Shown: positions 56,104-64,000, counted from the stretch's first letter. The stretch: 64,000 nt of DNA from Natronobiforma cellulositropha (GCF_025629245.1 NZ_JANZXN010000019.1:1-64000), one strand, 5' to 3'. The notes: generated from the sequence alone by a model not told the origin. Translations and numbers: made by a program.

Positions 56104-56613
56104 ATGAACCGAAGAACATTCTTGCTCGGAACGGGCGGTACCGCAATCGCGGCCGGTGGAATCATCGGCTCGAGTGCGTTCACCTCGGTGAATGCAGACC
56201 GCGTCGCAGACGTACAGGTAGTCGGTGACGAGTCAGCGTACTTACAGCTCGAGCCGACGACCGAACCCAACGGTGACTACGCAGCAATCGGCACCGATGG
56301 CGCACTGGAGTTACAGATGGAACTGGTGAACCCGCTCGCGGAGTCGAACTTCGAACAGGTGTTCACCGTCACGAACAACGGGAACCAGGACGTGGGCGTC
56401 TGGTTCGAACCGCAGGGTGACAACCCCGGGCTGATCGATTTCACCGACAACGACACCGGCGACCCGCTGGACGACGATACGGCCCCGGTAACGATCGCCG
56501 TCGGAAACTCGGTCACCGTCGACATCTTCGTCGACACGTCCACCGTGGGCGACGGCACCGAAATCATCGACGAACTCACCATCATCGCCGACGCCGACGA
56601 AGCCGCACCGTAG
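56104..56613 (+). CDS. TAT-type secreted protein, DUF1102/TasA-like, copy 1
   Basis: A 169-aa exported protein. The start MNRRTFLLGTGGTAIAAGGI with the twin Arg and a hydrophobic run suggests an export signal that ends near SSAFTSVNADR. The mature part is a beta sandwich of about 135 residues with AYLQLE, NPLAESNFEQVFTVTNNGNQ and ENSVTV-type strands (GNSVTVDIFVD). This layout matches DUF1102 proteins of archaea, relatives of TasA/camelysin matrix fibres. It is the first gene of a probable four-gene operon ending with DUF5305. Confidence 0.75.
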   Translation: MNRRTFLLGTGGTAIAAGGIIGSSAFTSVNADRVADVQVVGDESAYLQLEPTTEPNGDYAAIGTDGALELQMELVNPLAESNFEQVFTVTNNGNQDVGVWFEPQGDNPGLIDFTDNDTGDPLDDDTAPVTIAVGNSVTVDIFVDTSTVGDGTEIIDELTIIADADEAAP

Positions 56614-56628
56614 TCGCTGTCGACGAGA

Positions 56629-56666
56629 CCAGGGGTCGCGAGCCGGTACGGCTCCGGCGTCCCTGG
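56629..56666 (+). terminator. Hairpin between the two DUF1102-like genes
   Basis: Nested arms: CCAGGG (56629-56634) with CCCTGG (56661-56666), and inner GAGCCG (56640-56645) with CGGCTC (56649-56654) around the loop GTA. No T-run follows. It may weaken transcription past the first gene or stabilise its transcript so that the first fibre protein is made in excess. Confidence 0.45.
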
Positions 56667-56791
56667 CCACCGCACGCCGGTCAACGCGTAGGCGCCTGCT
56701 ACCGTGTCGCTGACTCCGTATACTCAAGGCCGTGGCGGATGGGCACACGGACCGACCGGACGAGTCGAGCGCGGCTCGAGGACGGACGATC

Positions 56792-57433
56792 ATGAAACGA
56801 CGCACACTCCTGGTCGGTTGCAGTGGAACAGTCATCGCGGGCGCTTCGGTACTCGGCACAGCGGCGTTCTCGACGGCCGAGGTCGACGGACGGTCGCTCG
56901 ACGTACACGTCGCTGGCGACCGCCACGGCTGGCTCGCGCTGCGACCGGCGGACGACGGGACCCTCCCGAACAGTATCTACGTCGAGTACGACGACACCGA
57001 CCGCCTGCGCCTCGTCTTCGACGACCGGGGGAACGAACTCGGTGGCGACGGGCCGAACGTCGACGCCGCGTTCACCTTCGGTCGGCTCTTCGAGGCGGTC
57101 AACTTCGGTCCCGAGGCGATCCGGCTCTGGGGAGGTCTCTCGAGTGCGACCGGGTTCGACGGCCACCTCTACTACGACGACGAGTCGACCGACGTCTCGA
57201 AGCCGGACAACGCCAGACGGCTCGAGCCAGGGGCAGCCCAGACGTTTGGCGTCTCGTTGCGCACCGAGCGCGAACGCGGACGGTTCCAGGGCGAGATGAC
57301 GATCCGCGGCGAGCGAGCGGACGGAAAACCGCCGTGTGAAGCGAGCGACGGACCGGCCGACCCGGAGAAACGAACGCCGAAACCGGCCGATAGGGATCGC
57401 CACCGGAGGACCGATGACGACTGCACCGACTGA
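56792..57433 (+). CDS. TAT-type secreted protein, DUF1102/TasA-like, copy 2
   Basis: A 213-aa exported protein starting MKRRTLLVGCSGTVIAGASV. The signal ends near LGTAAFSTAEVDG, a region closely similar to the matching part of copy 1 (SSAFTSVNADR). The mature beta domain (about 35-170) has WLALRPADD, AFTFGRLFEAVNFGPEAIRL and a late FGVSLRTERERGRFQGEMTI strand. A basic, Pro-rich tail of about 40 residues closes it. It may be the minor or tip subunit beside copy 1. The start at 56792 is set by the signal. Confidence 0.7.
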   Translation: MKRRTLLVGCSGTVIAGASVLGTAAFSTAEVDGRSLDVHVAGDRHGWLALRPADDGTLPNSIYVEYDDTDRLRLVFDDRGNELGGDGPNVDAAFTFGRLFEAVNFGPEAIRLWGGLSSATGFDGHLYYDDESTDVSKPDNARRLEPGAAQTFGVSLRTERERGRFQGEMTIRGERADGKPPCEASDGPADPEKRTPKPADRDRHRRTDDDCTD

Positions 57434-57484
57434 AGAGGGTCACGCAGCGCGACGGCGTCGGCCGTCGCCACGAGGCTGAGAGCG

Positions 57485-58624
57485 ATGAGTGAGCCGTCGC
57501 TGCGTCGAGCCGTGGTTCCCGTCGCCGTCTGCGCGCTCCTGGCAGTCGTCGTCCTCGGACAGCTACTCGGCACGCCACTGCTCGTGAGCTACGTCGAGAC
57601 CGACAGCATGGAGCCTGCACTCGAGGCCGGCGACGGCTTTCTGCTCGTCCCTGCGGCGGTGTCATCGCCGTCGGCCGGCGACGTGATCGTCTTCGACGCG
57701 GAGTCGGCCGACGGCGGCGGCCTGACGACCCACCGGGTCGTCGCAGTCACCGACGACGGCTACGTCACGAAAGGCGACGCGAACCCCTTCACCGACCAGG
57801 ACGGCGGCGAACCGTACGTCACCGACGGCCAGGTCGTCGGCACCGCACTCGCCACCGATAGCGTCCTCACGATTCCGGCACTGGGGACGCTCGCGGGGAC
57901 CGTCACAGACGGCGTCGAGGCGATCCAGACGACGCTCGCAGCGGCGCTCGGGACGCGTCGGGTGCTCGGCTCACAGGGACTCGCGCTCGCGCTCGTCGGT
58001 CTCGGAACGGCCCTCTACGGACTCTCGAGAGTGGCCAGTGAGGGCGGGCGGCCGACCCGCGTGCGCACGCGCCGCCGCAAGCGTGAGGGCGTCTACGACC
58101 GACAGCGCGTCGTGCTGGCTCTCGCGCTCGTCCTCACGCTCGTCACGGCCGGGGCGATGGGGCTCGCTGCGAACACCGATCGGTTCACCATCGTGAGCAC
58201 GGAGAGTCCCAGCGACCGTGCGGACGTCGTCGAGACCGGGGAGACGGCGTCGTATCCGTACGAACTGCGCAACGGCGGTCTCGTACCGACGCTCACCGTC
58301 GTCGACCCGGCCAGTCCGGGCGTCGCCGTCGACGAGCGAACCCACCGGCTCACACGGGGCGAAGCGACGGCGGCGACGCTCGAGGTGACGGCACCGGAAT
58401 CGACCGGCTACTACGTCCGCAGCGTCGAACACCGCCAGTACGTCGCCGTCTTACCGGCGGACGTGATCGTCACCCTCCACGACGTCCATCCCTGGGTCGC
58501 GACGGCCGCCGTCACGGTTGCCGTCGTCGCGCCGCCGACGGGAGTGGCCGCACTCGCACTCGGGAGCGGCGTGATCAGAACCCGTGACGGCCGGCGTCTC
58601 ACTACGAGAGAACCGCCCGAGTGA
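57485..58624 (+). CDS. SipW-like signal peptidase I with extra outer domain
   Basis: A 379-aa membrane peptidase. The ER/archaeal-type catalytic sites are Ser41 in VETDSMEPAL, His83 in GLTTHRVVAVT and Asp98 in KGDANPFTD. One N-terminal helix (8-30) and another near 165-182 enclose the peptidase. A second helix pair (about 205-230 and 340-365) frames a beta-type outer domain of about 110 residues. The extension is not found in ordinary signal peptidases. It is placed in the same operon as the two DUF1102-like genes, which recalls sipW beside tasA in Bacillus. Confidence 0.85.
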   Translation: MSEPSLRRAVVPVAVCALLAVVVLGQLLGTPLLVSYVETDSMEPALEAGDGFLLVPAAVSSPSAGDVIVFDAESADGGGLTTHRVVAVTDDGYVTKGDANPFTDQDGGEPYVTDGQVVGTALATDSVLTIPALGTLAGTVTDGVEAIQTTLAAALGTRRVLGSQGLALALVGLGTALYGLSRVASEGGRPTRVRTRRRKREGVYDRQRVVLALALVLTLVTAGAMGLAANTDRFTIVSTESPSDRADVVETGETASYPYELRNGGLVPTLTVVDPASPGVAVDERTHRLTRGEATAATLEVTAPESTGYYVRSVEHRQYVAVLPADVIVTLHDVHPWVATAAVTVAVVAPPTGVAALALGSGVIRTRDGRRLTTREPPE

Positions 58625-58658
58625 TTATCCGAACGCGTGAAATACCGGTTCTCGACGA

Positions 58659-59750
58659 ATGAACGGAGGTCGCTACCGAGACCGGGCACGCTCGCTGGTA
58701 CACGAGCGGTTCGCCCTCGTGATCGTACTCGTCGTCGTCCTCGTCCTCGCGGGTGGCTGGATGACGTACACGACGCACCTCGCGGGCGCGACGACGACCG
58801 AAGAACGCGTCGTCTCCTCGTGGTCGACTGACGGCGAGTTCGACCACCACGCGACCGTCGAAACCGACACCGGCCCGTTCAGTGCGGGCGAGGAACTCAG
58901 CGACCGATCGCTCTACTTCACCGACGCGACGCCGGTTCTCGAGGGAACCTTCACCTACCAGTACGCGACCGGTGAGCCAGCAGACGTGGCGGTCACGCTG
59001 GAGGCGACACGGGTCTACCGGTCGGTGAGCGACACCGACCAGGGAACGGAGACACACTGGGAAGTGACCGAACCGCTCGAGCGAACCGACGCCACCGGAC
59101 TCGAACCCGGAGAGCCGGTCGCGGTCGACGTCGCCCTCGACGTCACAGACGCGAGTACGGACCTCGAAGCGCTCACGGACGAACTCGGAGCGACCCCCGG
59201 CACGACCGACGTGCTCGTCCGCGTCGACGCGACCGTCGAGGGAACGGTCGGCGGCGAGCGGGTGTCGACGAGCGAGACGTACGACCTGCTGGTCGAACCC
59301 GGCGGGTCGACCTACACGGTGAGTCCGCCGGCGGACGACGGCCACACCTACGAGACGGCCGAATCCGCCACCGTCCCGGTCGAACCGAGTCCACTCAGGT
59401 CGGTCGGGTCGGTCGGTCTCCTGCTCGCGTCGCTACTCACGGGACTCGCCGTCGGGACCGTCAGGTACGGTCCCGGAGCGGTTCCATCGGGACCGGTACG
59501 CGCACACGAACGCGAGCGGGCGGCGTTCGACGACTGGATCACCCGTGGCCGCGTGCCGGAGTCGGTGCTCGAGTCGTCGCCGCTCGAGGTCACCTCGCTC
59601 GAGGGACTCGTCGACGTCGCCATCGACAGCGACCGGCGTGTGATCGAAGACGGACGGCGAGGCGCGTACTACGTCGTCGTCGACGACCTCGTCTACCGGT
59701 ACGGCCCGCCGACGCCGGTAGGGAGGGAGCCGGCCGACGGCGACGAGTGA
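58659..59750 (+). CDS. DUF5305-family membrane protein
   Basis: A 363-aa protein with a membrane helix at 18-36, a long outer beta domain (about 55-245) of strands such as GTFTYQYATGEPADVAVTL and VSTSETYDLLVEPGG, a second helix near 250-275, and a cytoplasmic C-terminal region (RGAYYVVVDDLVYRYGPP). The family regularly follows a signal peptidase in haloarchaea. Together with the preceding genes it is likely part of the fibre export system, with an unknown role, perhaps anchor or chaperone. Confidence 0.8.
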   Translation: MNGGRYRDRARSLVHERFALVIVLVVVLVLAGGWMTYTTHLAGATTTEERVVSSWSTDGEFDHHATVETDTGPFSAGEELSDRSLYFTDATPVLEGTFTYQYATGEPADVAVTLEATRVYRSVSDTDQGTETHWEVTEPLERTDATGLEPGEPVAVDVALDVTDASTDLEALTDELGATPGTTDVLVRVDATVEGTVGGERVSTSETYDLLVEPGGSTYTVSPPADDGHTYETAESATVPVEPSPLRSVGSVGLLLASLLTGLAVGTVRYGPGAVPSGPVRAHERERAAFDDWITRGRVPESVLESSPLEVTSLEGLVDVAIDSDRRVIEDGRRGAYYVVVDDLVYRYGPPTPVGREPADGDE

Positions 59751-59757
59751 ACCAGCC

Positions 59758-60564
59758 TCACTCGTCAGAGCGGAGTCGTTCCGTCGTCTCGACGAGCGGG
59801 TGGCGTGCGTAATCGACGACCTCGACGTCCTCGAGCGTCTCGAGACCCTCCTTCGCCGCGGTGCGTTCCATCCCGAGGTCGATGGCGTGGTCGATGACGA
59901 TCACGTACGCGTCCATCTCCTCGATGCCGAGACGGTCGGCCGCGAGCATCCGGTGGTGGCCGTCGGCGAGCAACAGCGTCCCGCCGTTGTCGATGACGAC
60001 CAGCGGTTCGGCGAGACCGTGCTCGAGTTCGTAGCGCCGTCCCTCGAGTTCGTCGGCGTACACCCGTCCCTGCGTCGGGATGAGGTCGTAGAGGGCGACC
60101 GTACGTCGCTCCTGTGTCAACTCGATGCCGTGGATGTTCTCGAGGGTGCGAACCAGCTTCCCTACCTTTTCGGGCGTGGCGCGCTCGATCTGGCTGCGGA
60201 TCACGTCCGCGTTCGAGATGATGCCGACGAGGTTGCCCGCGTCGTCGACGACCGGCAACTTCTGGATACCCGACCGTAAGATGACGCGCGCCGCGTCCGT
60301 CACCTTCATCTCGGGGTGGGCGACGATGAGGTCCGTCGTCATCACCCTGAAGATCGGGTCCTCGTCGTCGGCGAGCAACAGGTCGCGGGCGCTGACGAAG
60401 CCCTCGACGCGACGCCGGTCACAGACGGGATAGCCGCTGTGGTCGTCACTCGCAGCGATCCGTGAGGCCACCTCGCGAACGCTGGCGTCCGGTGATACCG
60501 TCATCACGTCACGGGTCATGTACTCGTAGACCTGCGCGTTGGTCCCGCCCGAGACGTCGTTCAT
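59758..60564 (-). CDS. CBS-pair protein with ParB-like domain
   Basis: A 268-aa cytoplasmic protein. Two CBS repeats lie at 17-135 (YMTRDVMTVSPDASVREVAS; DLIVAHPEMKVTDAARVILR) and bind adenine nucleotides in relatives. A ParB-like nuclease fold follows (about 140-240), with LLADGHHRMLAADRLGIEEM as its loop. The combination suggests nucleotide-controlled DNA or nucleotide processing. It is transcribed in the same direction as the DHH phosphoesterase gene upstream of it (68-base gap). Start MNDVSGGTNA at 60564. Confidence 0.82.
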   Translation of the reverse strand: MNDVSGGTNAQVYEYMTRDVMTVSPDASVREVASRIAASDDHSGYPVCDRRRVEGFVSARDLLLADDEDPIFRVMTTDLIVAHPEMKVTDAARVILRSGIQKLPVVDDAGNLVGIISNADVIRSQIERATPEKVGKLVRTLENIHGIELTQERRTVALYDLIPTQGRVYADELEGRRYELEHGLAEPLVVIDNGGTLLLADGHHRMLAADRLGIEEMDAYVIVIDHAIDLGMERTAAKEGLETLEDVEVVDYARHPLVETTERLRSDE

Positions 60565-60632
60565 ACGAACGCCACGCGAGGAACCGTCAAAAGCGTCCCG
60601 GCTACCCCGGAATCGGGTCCCGGCGACGCGTC

Positions 60633-62138
60633 TCACTCCGCTCCGGTCTCGGCGTCCGACTCGTAGCCATCACCGGGGACGAACAGCCACTCACTCGTCC
60701 GACTGTACGCGCCGACGGGCGTCCCGGGACGGGTCTCGATCGCCTCGAAGAACCGGTCCGTGATCACCTCCTCGACGACGCTCACGATCGAATCGACCTG
60801 TTCCTGGTCGTCGACGCCGCCGAGACTGCCGATCTCGAGCTGTGCCCCGGCCATGTCGGTGTGGCCACCGGCGCTTCCAATCGGATCGAACGCGTCTCTG
60901 AGCGTCTCGCCCAGGTCGAACGTCCCGGCGCGCGAACGCGCCGAGATGTAGACCATCTCGTCGAGAAAGCCGAAGACGAGCGTCGTGTGCACCCCCTCCA
61001 TGTTCAACAACTGCTCTGCCGCCTGGGGAAGCGCGTCCCGGTCGGTGATGTAGCCCGCACTCGAGGCGACGACACCGTCTCGCTGTACGCGCTTTTTGAT
61101 CGCTCGAGCGACGGTATCGAGGGTCTCACCCTCTATCGTCGGCGTCTCGACCTGCGCCAAGATCCCCTCGTCGACGGCCGGCAACAGCGTCGCCGCTGCA
61201 CGGAAGTCCATCGCAGAGACCTCACGGGTGAAGTCGTTCGTGTCGACGCGGATGCCGTAGAGCAACGCGGTCGCCGTCGTCTGCGAGAACTCGAGACCGA
61301 AGCCGTCGATGTACTCGGTCAGAATCGTACTCGTCGCCCCCGCCCGCTCGCGTAAGTCGACGAACTCACCGGGGACCGGCCCGCGGGGCGGATGGTGGTC
61401 GATGACGACGTCGACGTGCAGTTCCTCGGGTAGCTGGTCGTTCACGCCGGGGCGAGAGTGGTCGACCAGCGCGAACGAGGAGTACGCCCCCAGCGAGTCC
61501 TCGAGACTGAGGTTCCGCAGGTCCAGATCGAGGAGGTTCACCATCGCCCGGTTCTCGTGGTGTGAGATCTCGCCGTAGTAACACGCCTCGGCCTCCAGTC
61601 CGACCGCGGCCGCCAGGTCCGTCAGCGCGACGGCGCTCGCGATGGCGTCCGGATCCGGATTGTCGTGCATCACGACCGCGAGCGGTCCCTCGAGTCCCGC
61701 GAGGTGGCGGCGCAACGCGAGCGTCTTCGACGCCCCGGCGCTCGAGGTCCGCTCGAGGACGGCCGCCGCGATCGACCGGCGCGGATCGACGAGACGGTCT
61801 GCGAGGCGGCAGATCGCGCGGTGGTGGTCGCCATCCGGATCCTCGCCGGCGTAGGCGACCAGCGACGCCGCCGGATAGCGCTCGCTCGCCCGCTCGAGCG
61901 CGCGTCGGTTCGTCTCCGCCCGGTCACCGGCGACGAGCACGACGGCCGGGTCCTCGACGTCGGCGTAGACGTCGGGGTCGGTCGGATCGCCGTACCTCGC
62001 CGGAACGTTCTCCTCACGAAGCGTCTCGACGGCGTCCTCGCTATCTGCGACGACGAGTACTCGGCCGTCACGCTCGGGGAGTCGCTCGACGATCCGTCGA
62101 GCGACCGTGCCACACCCGAGCACGAGCCGAGAAACCAT
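60633..62138 (-). CDS. DHH/DHHA1 phosphoesterase with N-terminal TrkA-N domain
   Basis: A 501-aa protein. A TrkA-N Rossmann domain occupies 1-125 (SRLVLGCGTVARRIVERLPE; VVADSEDAVETLREE). The DHH domain (about 150-320) has NPDPDAIASA, VDHSRP and DHHPPR, and DHHA1 (about 400-450) has GSAGGHTDMAGAQLE. Such proteins cleave nanoRNA, pAp or cyclic dinucleotides. The nucleotide-binding N-domain could control the esterase. Neighbour: CBS-ParB gene downstream. Confidence 0.87.
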   Translation of the reverse strand: MVSRLVLGCGTVARRIVERLPERDGRVLVVADSEDAVETLREENVPARYGDPTDPDVYADVEDPAVVLVAGDRAETNRRALERASERYPAASLVAYAGEDPDGDHHRAICRLADRLVDPRRSIAAAVLERTSSAGASKTLALRRHLAGLEGPLAVVMHDNPDPDAIASAVALTDLAAAVGLEAEACYYGEISHHENRAMVNLLDLDLRNLSLEDSLGAYSSFALVDHSRPGVNDQLPEELHVDVVIDHHPPRGPVPGEFVDLRERAGATSTILTEYIDGFGLEFSQTTATALLYGIRVDTNDFTREVSAMDFRAAATLLPAVDEGILAQVETPTIEGETLDTVARAIKKRVQRDGVVASSAGYITDRDALPQAAEQLLNMEGVHTTLVFGFLDEMVYISARSRAGTFDLGETLRDAFDPIGSAGGHTDMAGAQLEIGSLGGVDDQEQVDSIVSVVEEVITDRFFEAIETRPGTPVGAYSRTSEWLFVPGDGYESDAETGAE

Positions 62139-62248
62139 ACGAGGCGTTACAACCGAAGCGGGTAAAACCTACCGACAGCGATCACATTCACCCCAAACTC
62201 GAGCGTTTTTGCCGTCGCTCGAGACGGTGGGGGCGGCCGACGGATCGG

Positions 62249-62296
62249 TCACGAACCGCATCCGAACTCGAGATGAACTCACGAACCGCCTCCGAA
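62249..62296. repeat. Two 18-base direct repeats, spacing 30
   Basis: TCACGAACCGCATCCGAA at 62249-62266 and a one-base variant at 62279-62296. The second copy includes the start of a small ORF. Confidence 0.55.
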
Positions 62297-62443
62297 TCAG
62301 TTCGTACTCGAACAGTAGCGGAAACACCGGGAAGCGTCGACATTGGCGTCAGTAGTGGAGCGCTGACCGTTGACCTCAGAAGAGCGTCAACCGCGTGGGA
62401 TGATTACGTAACTGCGAAACCAGGAGGGCACGACTTCTCGTAA
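62273..62443 (+). CDS. Possible 56-residue ORF of unknown function
   Basis: An ATG-started frame beginning MNSRTASESVRTRTVAETPG and ending TAKPGGHDFS. It has no homology I recognise, no membrane segment, and codon use more relaxed than its neighbours. It overlaps a short direct repeat at its start. The upstream DNA has no clear TATA element. It may be a remnant or a small regulatory protein. Confidence 0.3.
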   Translation: MNSRTASESVRTRTVAETPGSVDIGVSSGALTVDLRRASTAWDDYVTAKPGGHDFS

Positions 62444-62513
62444 TCACTGGAACCCACAGCTCGTCATCTGCACTCAAACAAAAACTTATTGATAATCAAT
62501 CAGAAATACGACC

Positions 62514-62672
62514 GTGAACCAGTCCTCCACACCGATCGTAGGCGTACAATTGACGCTCCTGGGAATGTTCATCGGGTTGAGTTTCGACAACGACGTGTTC
62601 TGGGTCGGCGCACTACTGGTACTCGCTGGCACTGTCGTCGTCGGCAAGCATCTGTTTGCCGACGACGAGTAA
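62514..62672 (+). CDS. Very small membrane protein (52 aa)
   Basis: A GTG-started frame of 52 codons: VNQSSTPIVGVQLTLLGMFI starts a helix, FDNDVFWVG turns, and a second helix is formed by ALLVLAGTVVVGKHLFA before the acidic end DDE. Two-helix hairpin with good codon use. A TATA-like element AACTTATTG lies about 30 bases upstream, which supports a leaderless start. It has the look of a haloarchaeal hairpin micro-protein. Confidence 0.6.
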   Translation: MNQSSTPIVGVQLTLLGMFIGLSFDNDVFWVGALLVLAGTVVVGKHLFADDE

Positions 62673-62997
62673 ACGCCGAGACGCCGGACTGGATACTCGT
62701 CGGTCACACGAATTATCGTAGCCGCCAACGGTCAGCGCACATCCCCTCGCGACGGGTCGCCCGAAGTCCGGAACGCCCTTCTGATTTCGGAGATCGCATG
62801 CGAGCATGCGCAGATCGTCTCAGTTGTTCGTCGGAGAGACGGCACCATCGTGAGCCGCCACCACGGCTCGAGGGAGTCGATGTGTACGTGCGGCCTCGAG
62901 CAGTCGCCAGTGAGAGAAGTCGAATTGTTCTCGAAGTCGTCCCGGGGACGGCCGGCGGTGTTCGCCGTCCTCCAATCGAATACGACGTCTGCCCGAT
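62673..62997. other. Intergenic region with short GCATGC inverted repeat
   Basis: About 320 bases of unclear content before the end of nuoN. CGCATGC (62795-62801) is followed by its inverse GCATGCG. Frames on the plus strand end at the same place as nuoN but lack a recognisable start, and I cannot decide whether any is translated. Confidence 0.4.
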
Positions 62998-64000
62998 CTA
63001 GCCGACGAGCATCGCCGCTGCGTCGTAGGCCAGCTCCGCCACGGGACCGAACCCGGGGAGGATGACGACGGTCACGACGGCCGCGGCGACGATCGCCGCG
63101 TACAGCCCCGCCGGCTGCGTGAGCGTCTCACGCTCGAGGACGGGATCCTCGATCCAGACCGCCTTGACGAGCCGCGAGTAGTAGTACAGCGACAGGGCGC
63201 TGTTGACGACTAACGCGGCGGCGACGACCAACAACGCGGGGTTGACGGTCGCCGCCTCGAGTGCGCCAGTGAACAGGAAGTACTTGCTCCAGAAGCCGCC
63301 GAACGGCGGGATTCCGGCCAGACTGAACATGAAGATCGCCAGCGCAACACAGGCGATCGGTGCCTGTCTCGCGAGACCGTTGTAGTCTTCGAAGGTGCGC
63401 CCGACGCCCCAGTACTCCGCGAGGGCGACGAAGAGGAACGCACCGGTGTTCATGAAGCCGTAGACGAGCAAGTGCATCATCGCCGCACCGAGGACGAGTT
63501 CGCCGCCGTCGACGGTCAACGCGGCGAGTCCGATCAGCGCGTAGCCGGCGTGGCCCACCGAGGAGTACGCGAGCATGCGCTTGACGTTGTTCTGGGTGGC
63601 CGCCGCGAAGTTCCCGACCGTCATGGTGACGATCGCGAGGATGATGAACGCGAGCGCCCAGTCGACGCCGAAGTCGGTCATCGTCTCGAGCGGGAACGCC
63701 GTCGTGAACACGCGGAAGGCGATCACGAACCCGGCGGCTTTCGACGCCGACGAGAGGAACGCCGAGATCGGAGCGGGTGCCCCCTCGTAGGCCTCGGGTG
63801 CCCAGAAGTGGAACGGAACGCTCGCGGTCTTGAACGCGAATCCGGCGATCAGCATCAGGACGCCGACGCCGAGGAGACCGTTGTACTCGCCGTCTAAGTT
63901 CGCCGCGATGGCCTCGAGCTGTAAGTGGCCGGTCGCGCCGTAGACGAGGCTGATCCCGTAGACGAAGATCGCAGACGAGAGCGCCCCGATCAGGAAGTAC
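62998..64000 (-). CDS. nuoN: NADH dehydrogenase-like complex subunit N (partial, 5' end beyond window)
   Basis: C-terminal part of a proton-pumping antiporter-like subunit (334 codons in window, stop TAG at 62998-63000). It has conserved transporter helices: FKTASVPFHFWAPEAYEGAP, a lysine-bearing KRMLAYSSVGHAGYALIG, and GIPPFGGFWSKYFLFTGA. The frame remains open to the right edge of the window, so the gene is truncated by the window only. Neighbouring nuo genes would lie beyond. Confidence 0.95.
   Translation of the reverse strand, partial: YFLIGALSSAIFVYGISLVYGATGHLQLEAIAANLDGEYNGLLGVGVLMLIAGFAFKTASVPFHFWAPEAYEGAPAPISAFLSSASKAAGFVIAFRVFTTAFPLETMTDFGVDWALAFIILAIVTMTVGNFAAATQNNVKRMLAYSSVGHAGYALIGLAALTVDGGELVLGAAMMHLLVYGFMNTGAFLFVALAEYWGVGRTFEDYNGLARQAPIACVALAIFMFSLAGIPPFGGFWSKYFLFTGALEAATVNPALLVVAAALVVNSALSLYYYSRLVKAVWIEDPVLERETLTQPAGLYAAIVAAAVVTVVILPGFGPVAELAYDAAAMLVG

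Overview
This window comes from the chromosome of a haloarchaeon (class Halobacteria). The genes are GC-rich and use the word CTCGAG very often, and the proteins are strongly acidic. The gene content is typical of the class: halocyanin, a Rieske/cytochrome bc cluster with small membrane partners, phosphomevalonate decarboxylase, CbiX with a DR2241-type iron-sulphur protein, a PilB/PilC pilus motor, and many haloarchaea-only families. The CTCGAG bias hints at the Natrialbaceae side of the class, but that is inference.

Left part (1-17.3 kb): a voltage-gated K+ channel gene with atypical composition, then a decayed stretch (841-1597) holding two gene remnants, a large haloarchaeal hypothetical protein, and a cobalamin pair (cbiE-cbiA) with a tiny leader ORF. 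These are followed by a universal stress protein, a GH3 beta-glucosidase, a second stress protein, a Kef-type antiporter fused to stress-protein domains, a YdcF-like protein, cbiX plus a DR2241-family protein, small conserved proteins, a VapBC-type toxin-antitoxin pair and purA.

Middle (17.5-35.7 kb): a winged-helix regulator, a very long coiled-coil protein, UPF0058 and DUF998 proteins, and an orphan iron-type ABC ATPase whose promoter carries a perfect DtxR/IdeR-like palindrome. Then come the pilB/pilC pair, a sensor histidine kinase and a methyltransferase. At 29.1-32.7 kb is a copper-ATPase islet bracketed by two near-identical 84-bp repeats that contain the 3' end of the neighbouring tRNA-Gly. 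After it come a flavin-type oxidoreductase, an acetyltransferase and FEN-1.

Right part (35.7-54.3 kb): type II NADH dehydrogenase-like protein, phosphomevalonate decarboxylase, a coiled-coil protein, endonuclease III, and the respiratory bc cluster (halocyanin, Rieske, cytochrome b split in two, and five or more small membrane proteins). Then come a NAD-kinase-like protein, geranylgeranyl diphosphate synthase, acetyl-CoA synthetase, a Gfo/Idh oxidoreductase and the methylmalonyl-CoA mutase catalytic chain.

End (54.4-64.0 kb): the most unusual block is a divergent locus. It encodes a membrane-bound HTH protein and a secreted protein on one side. On the other side are two TasA/DUF1102-like secreted proteins, a SipW-like signal peptidase with an extra outer domain, and a DUF5305 membrane protein. 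This looks like a self-contained surface-fibre export locus. The window closes with a CBS-ParB protein, a TrkA-N/DHH phosphoesterase, two tiny ORFs and the 3' part of nuoN.
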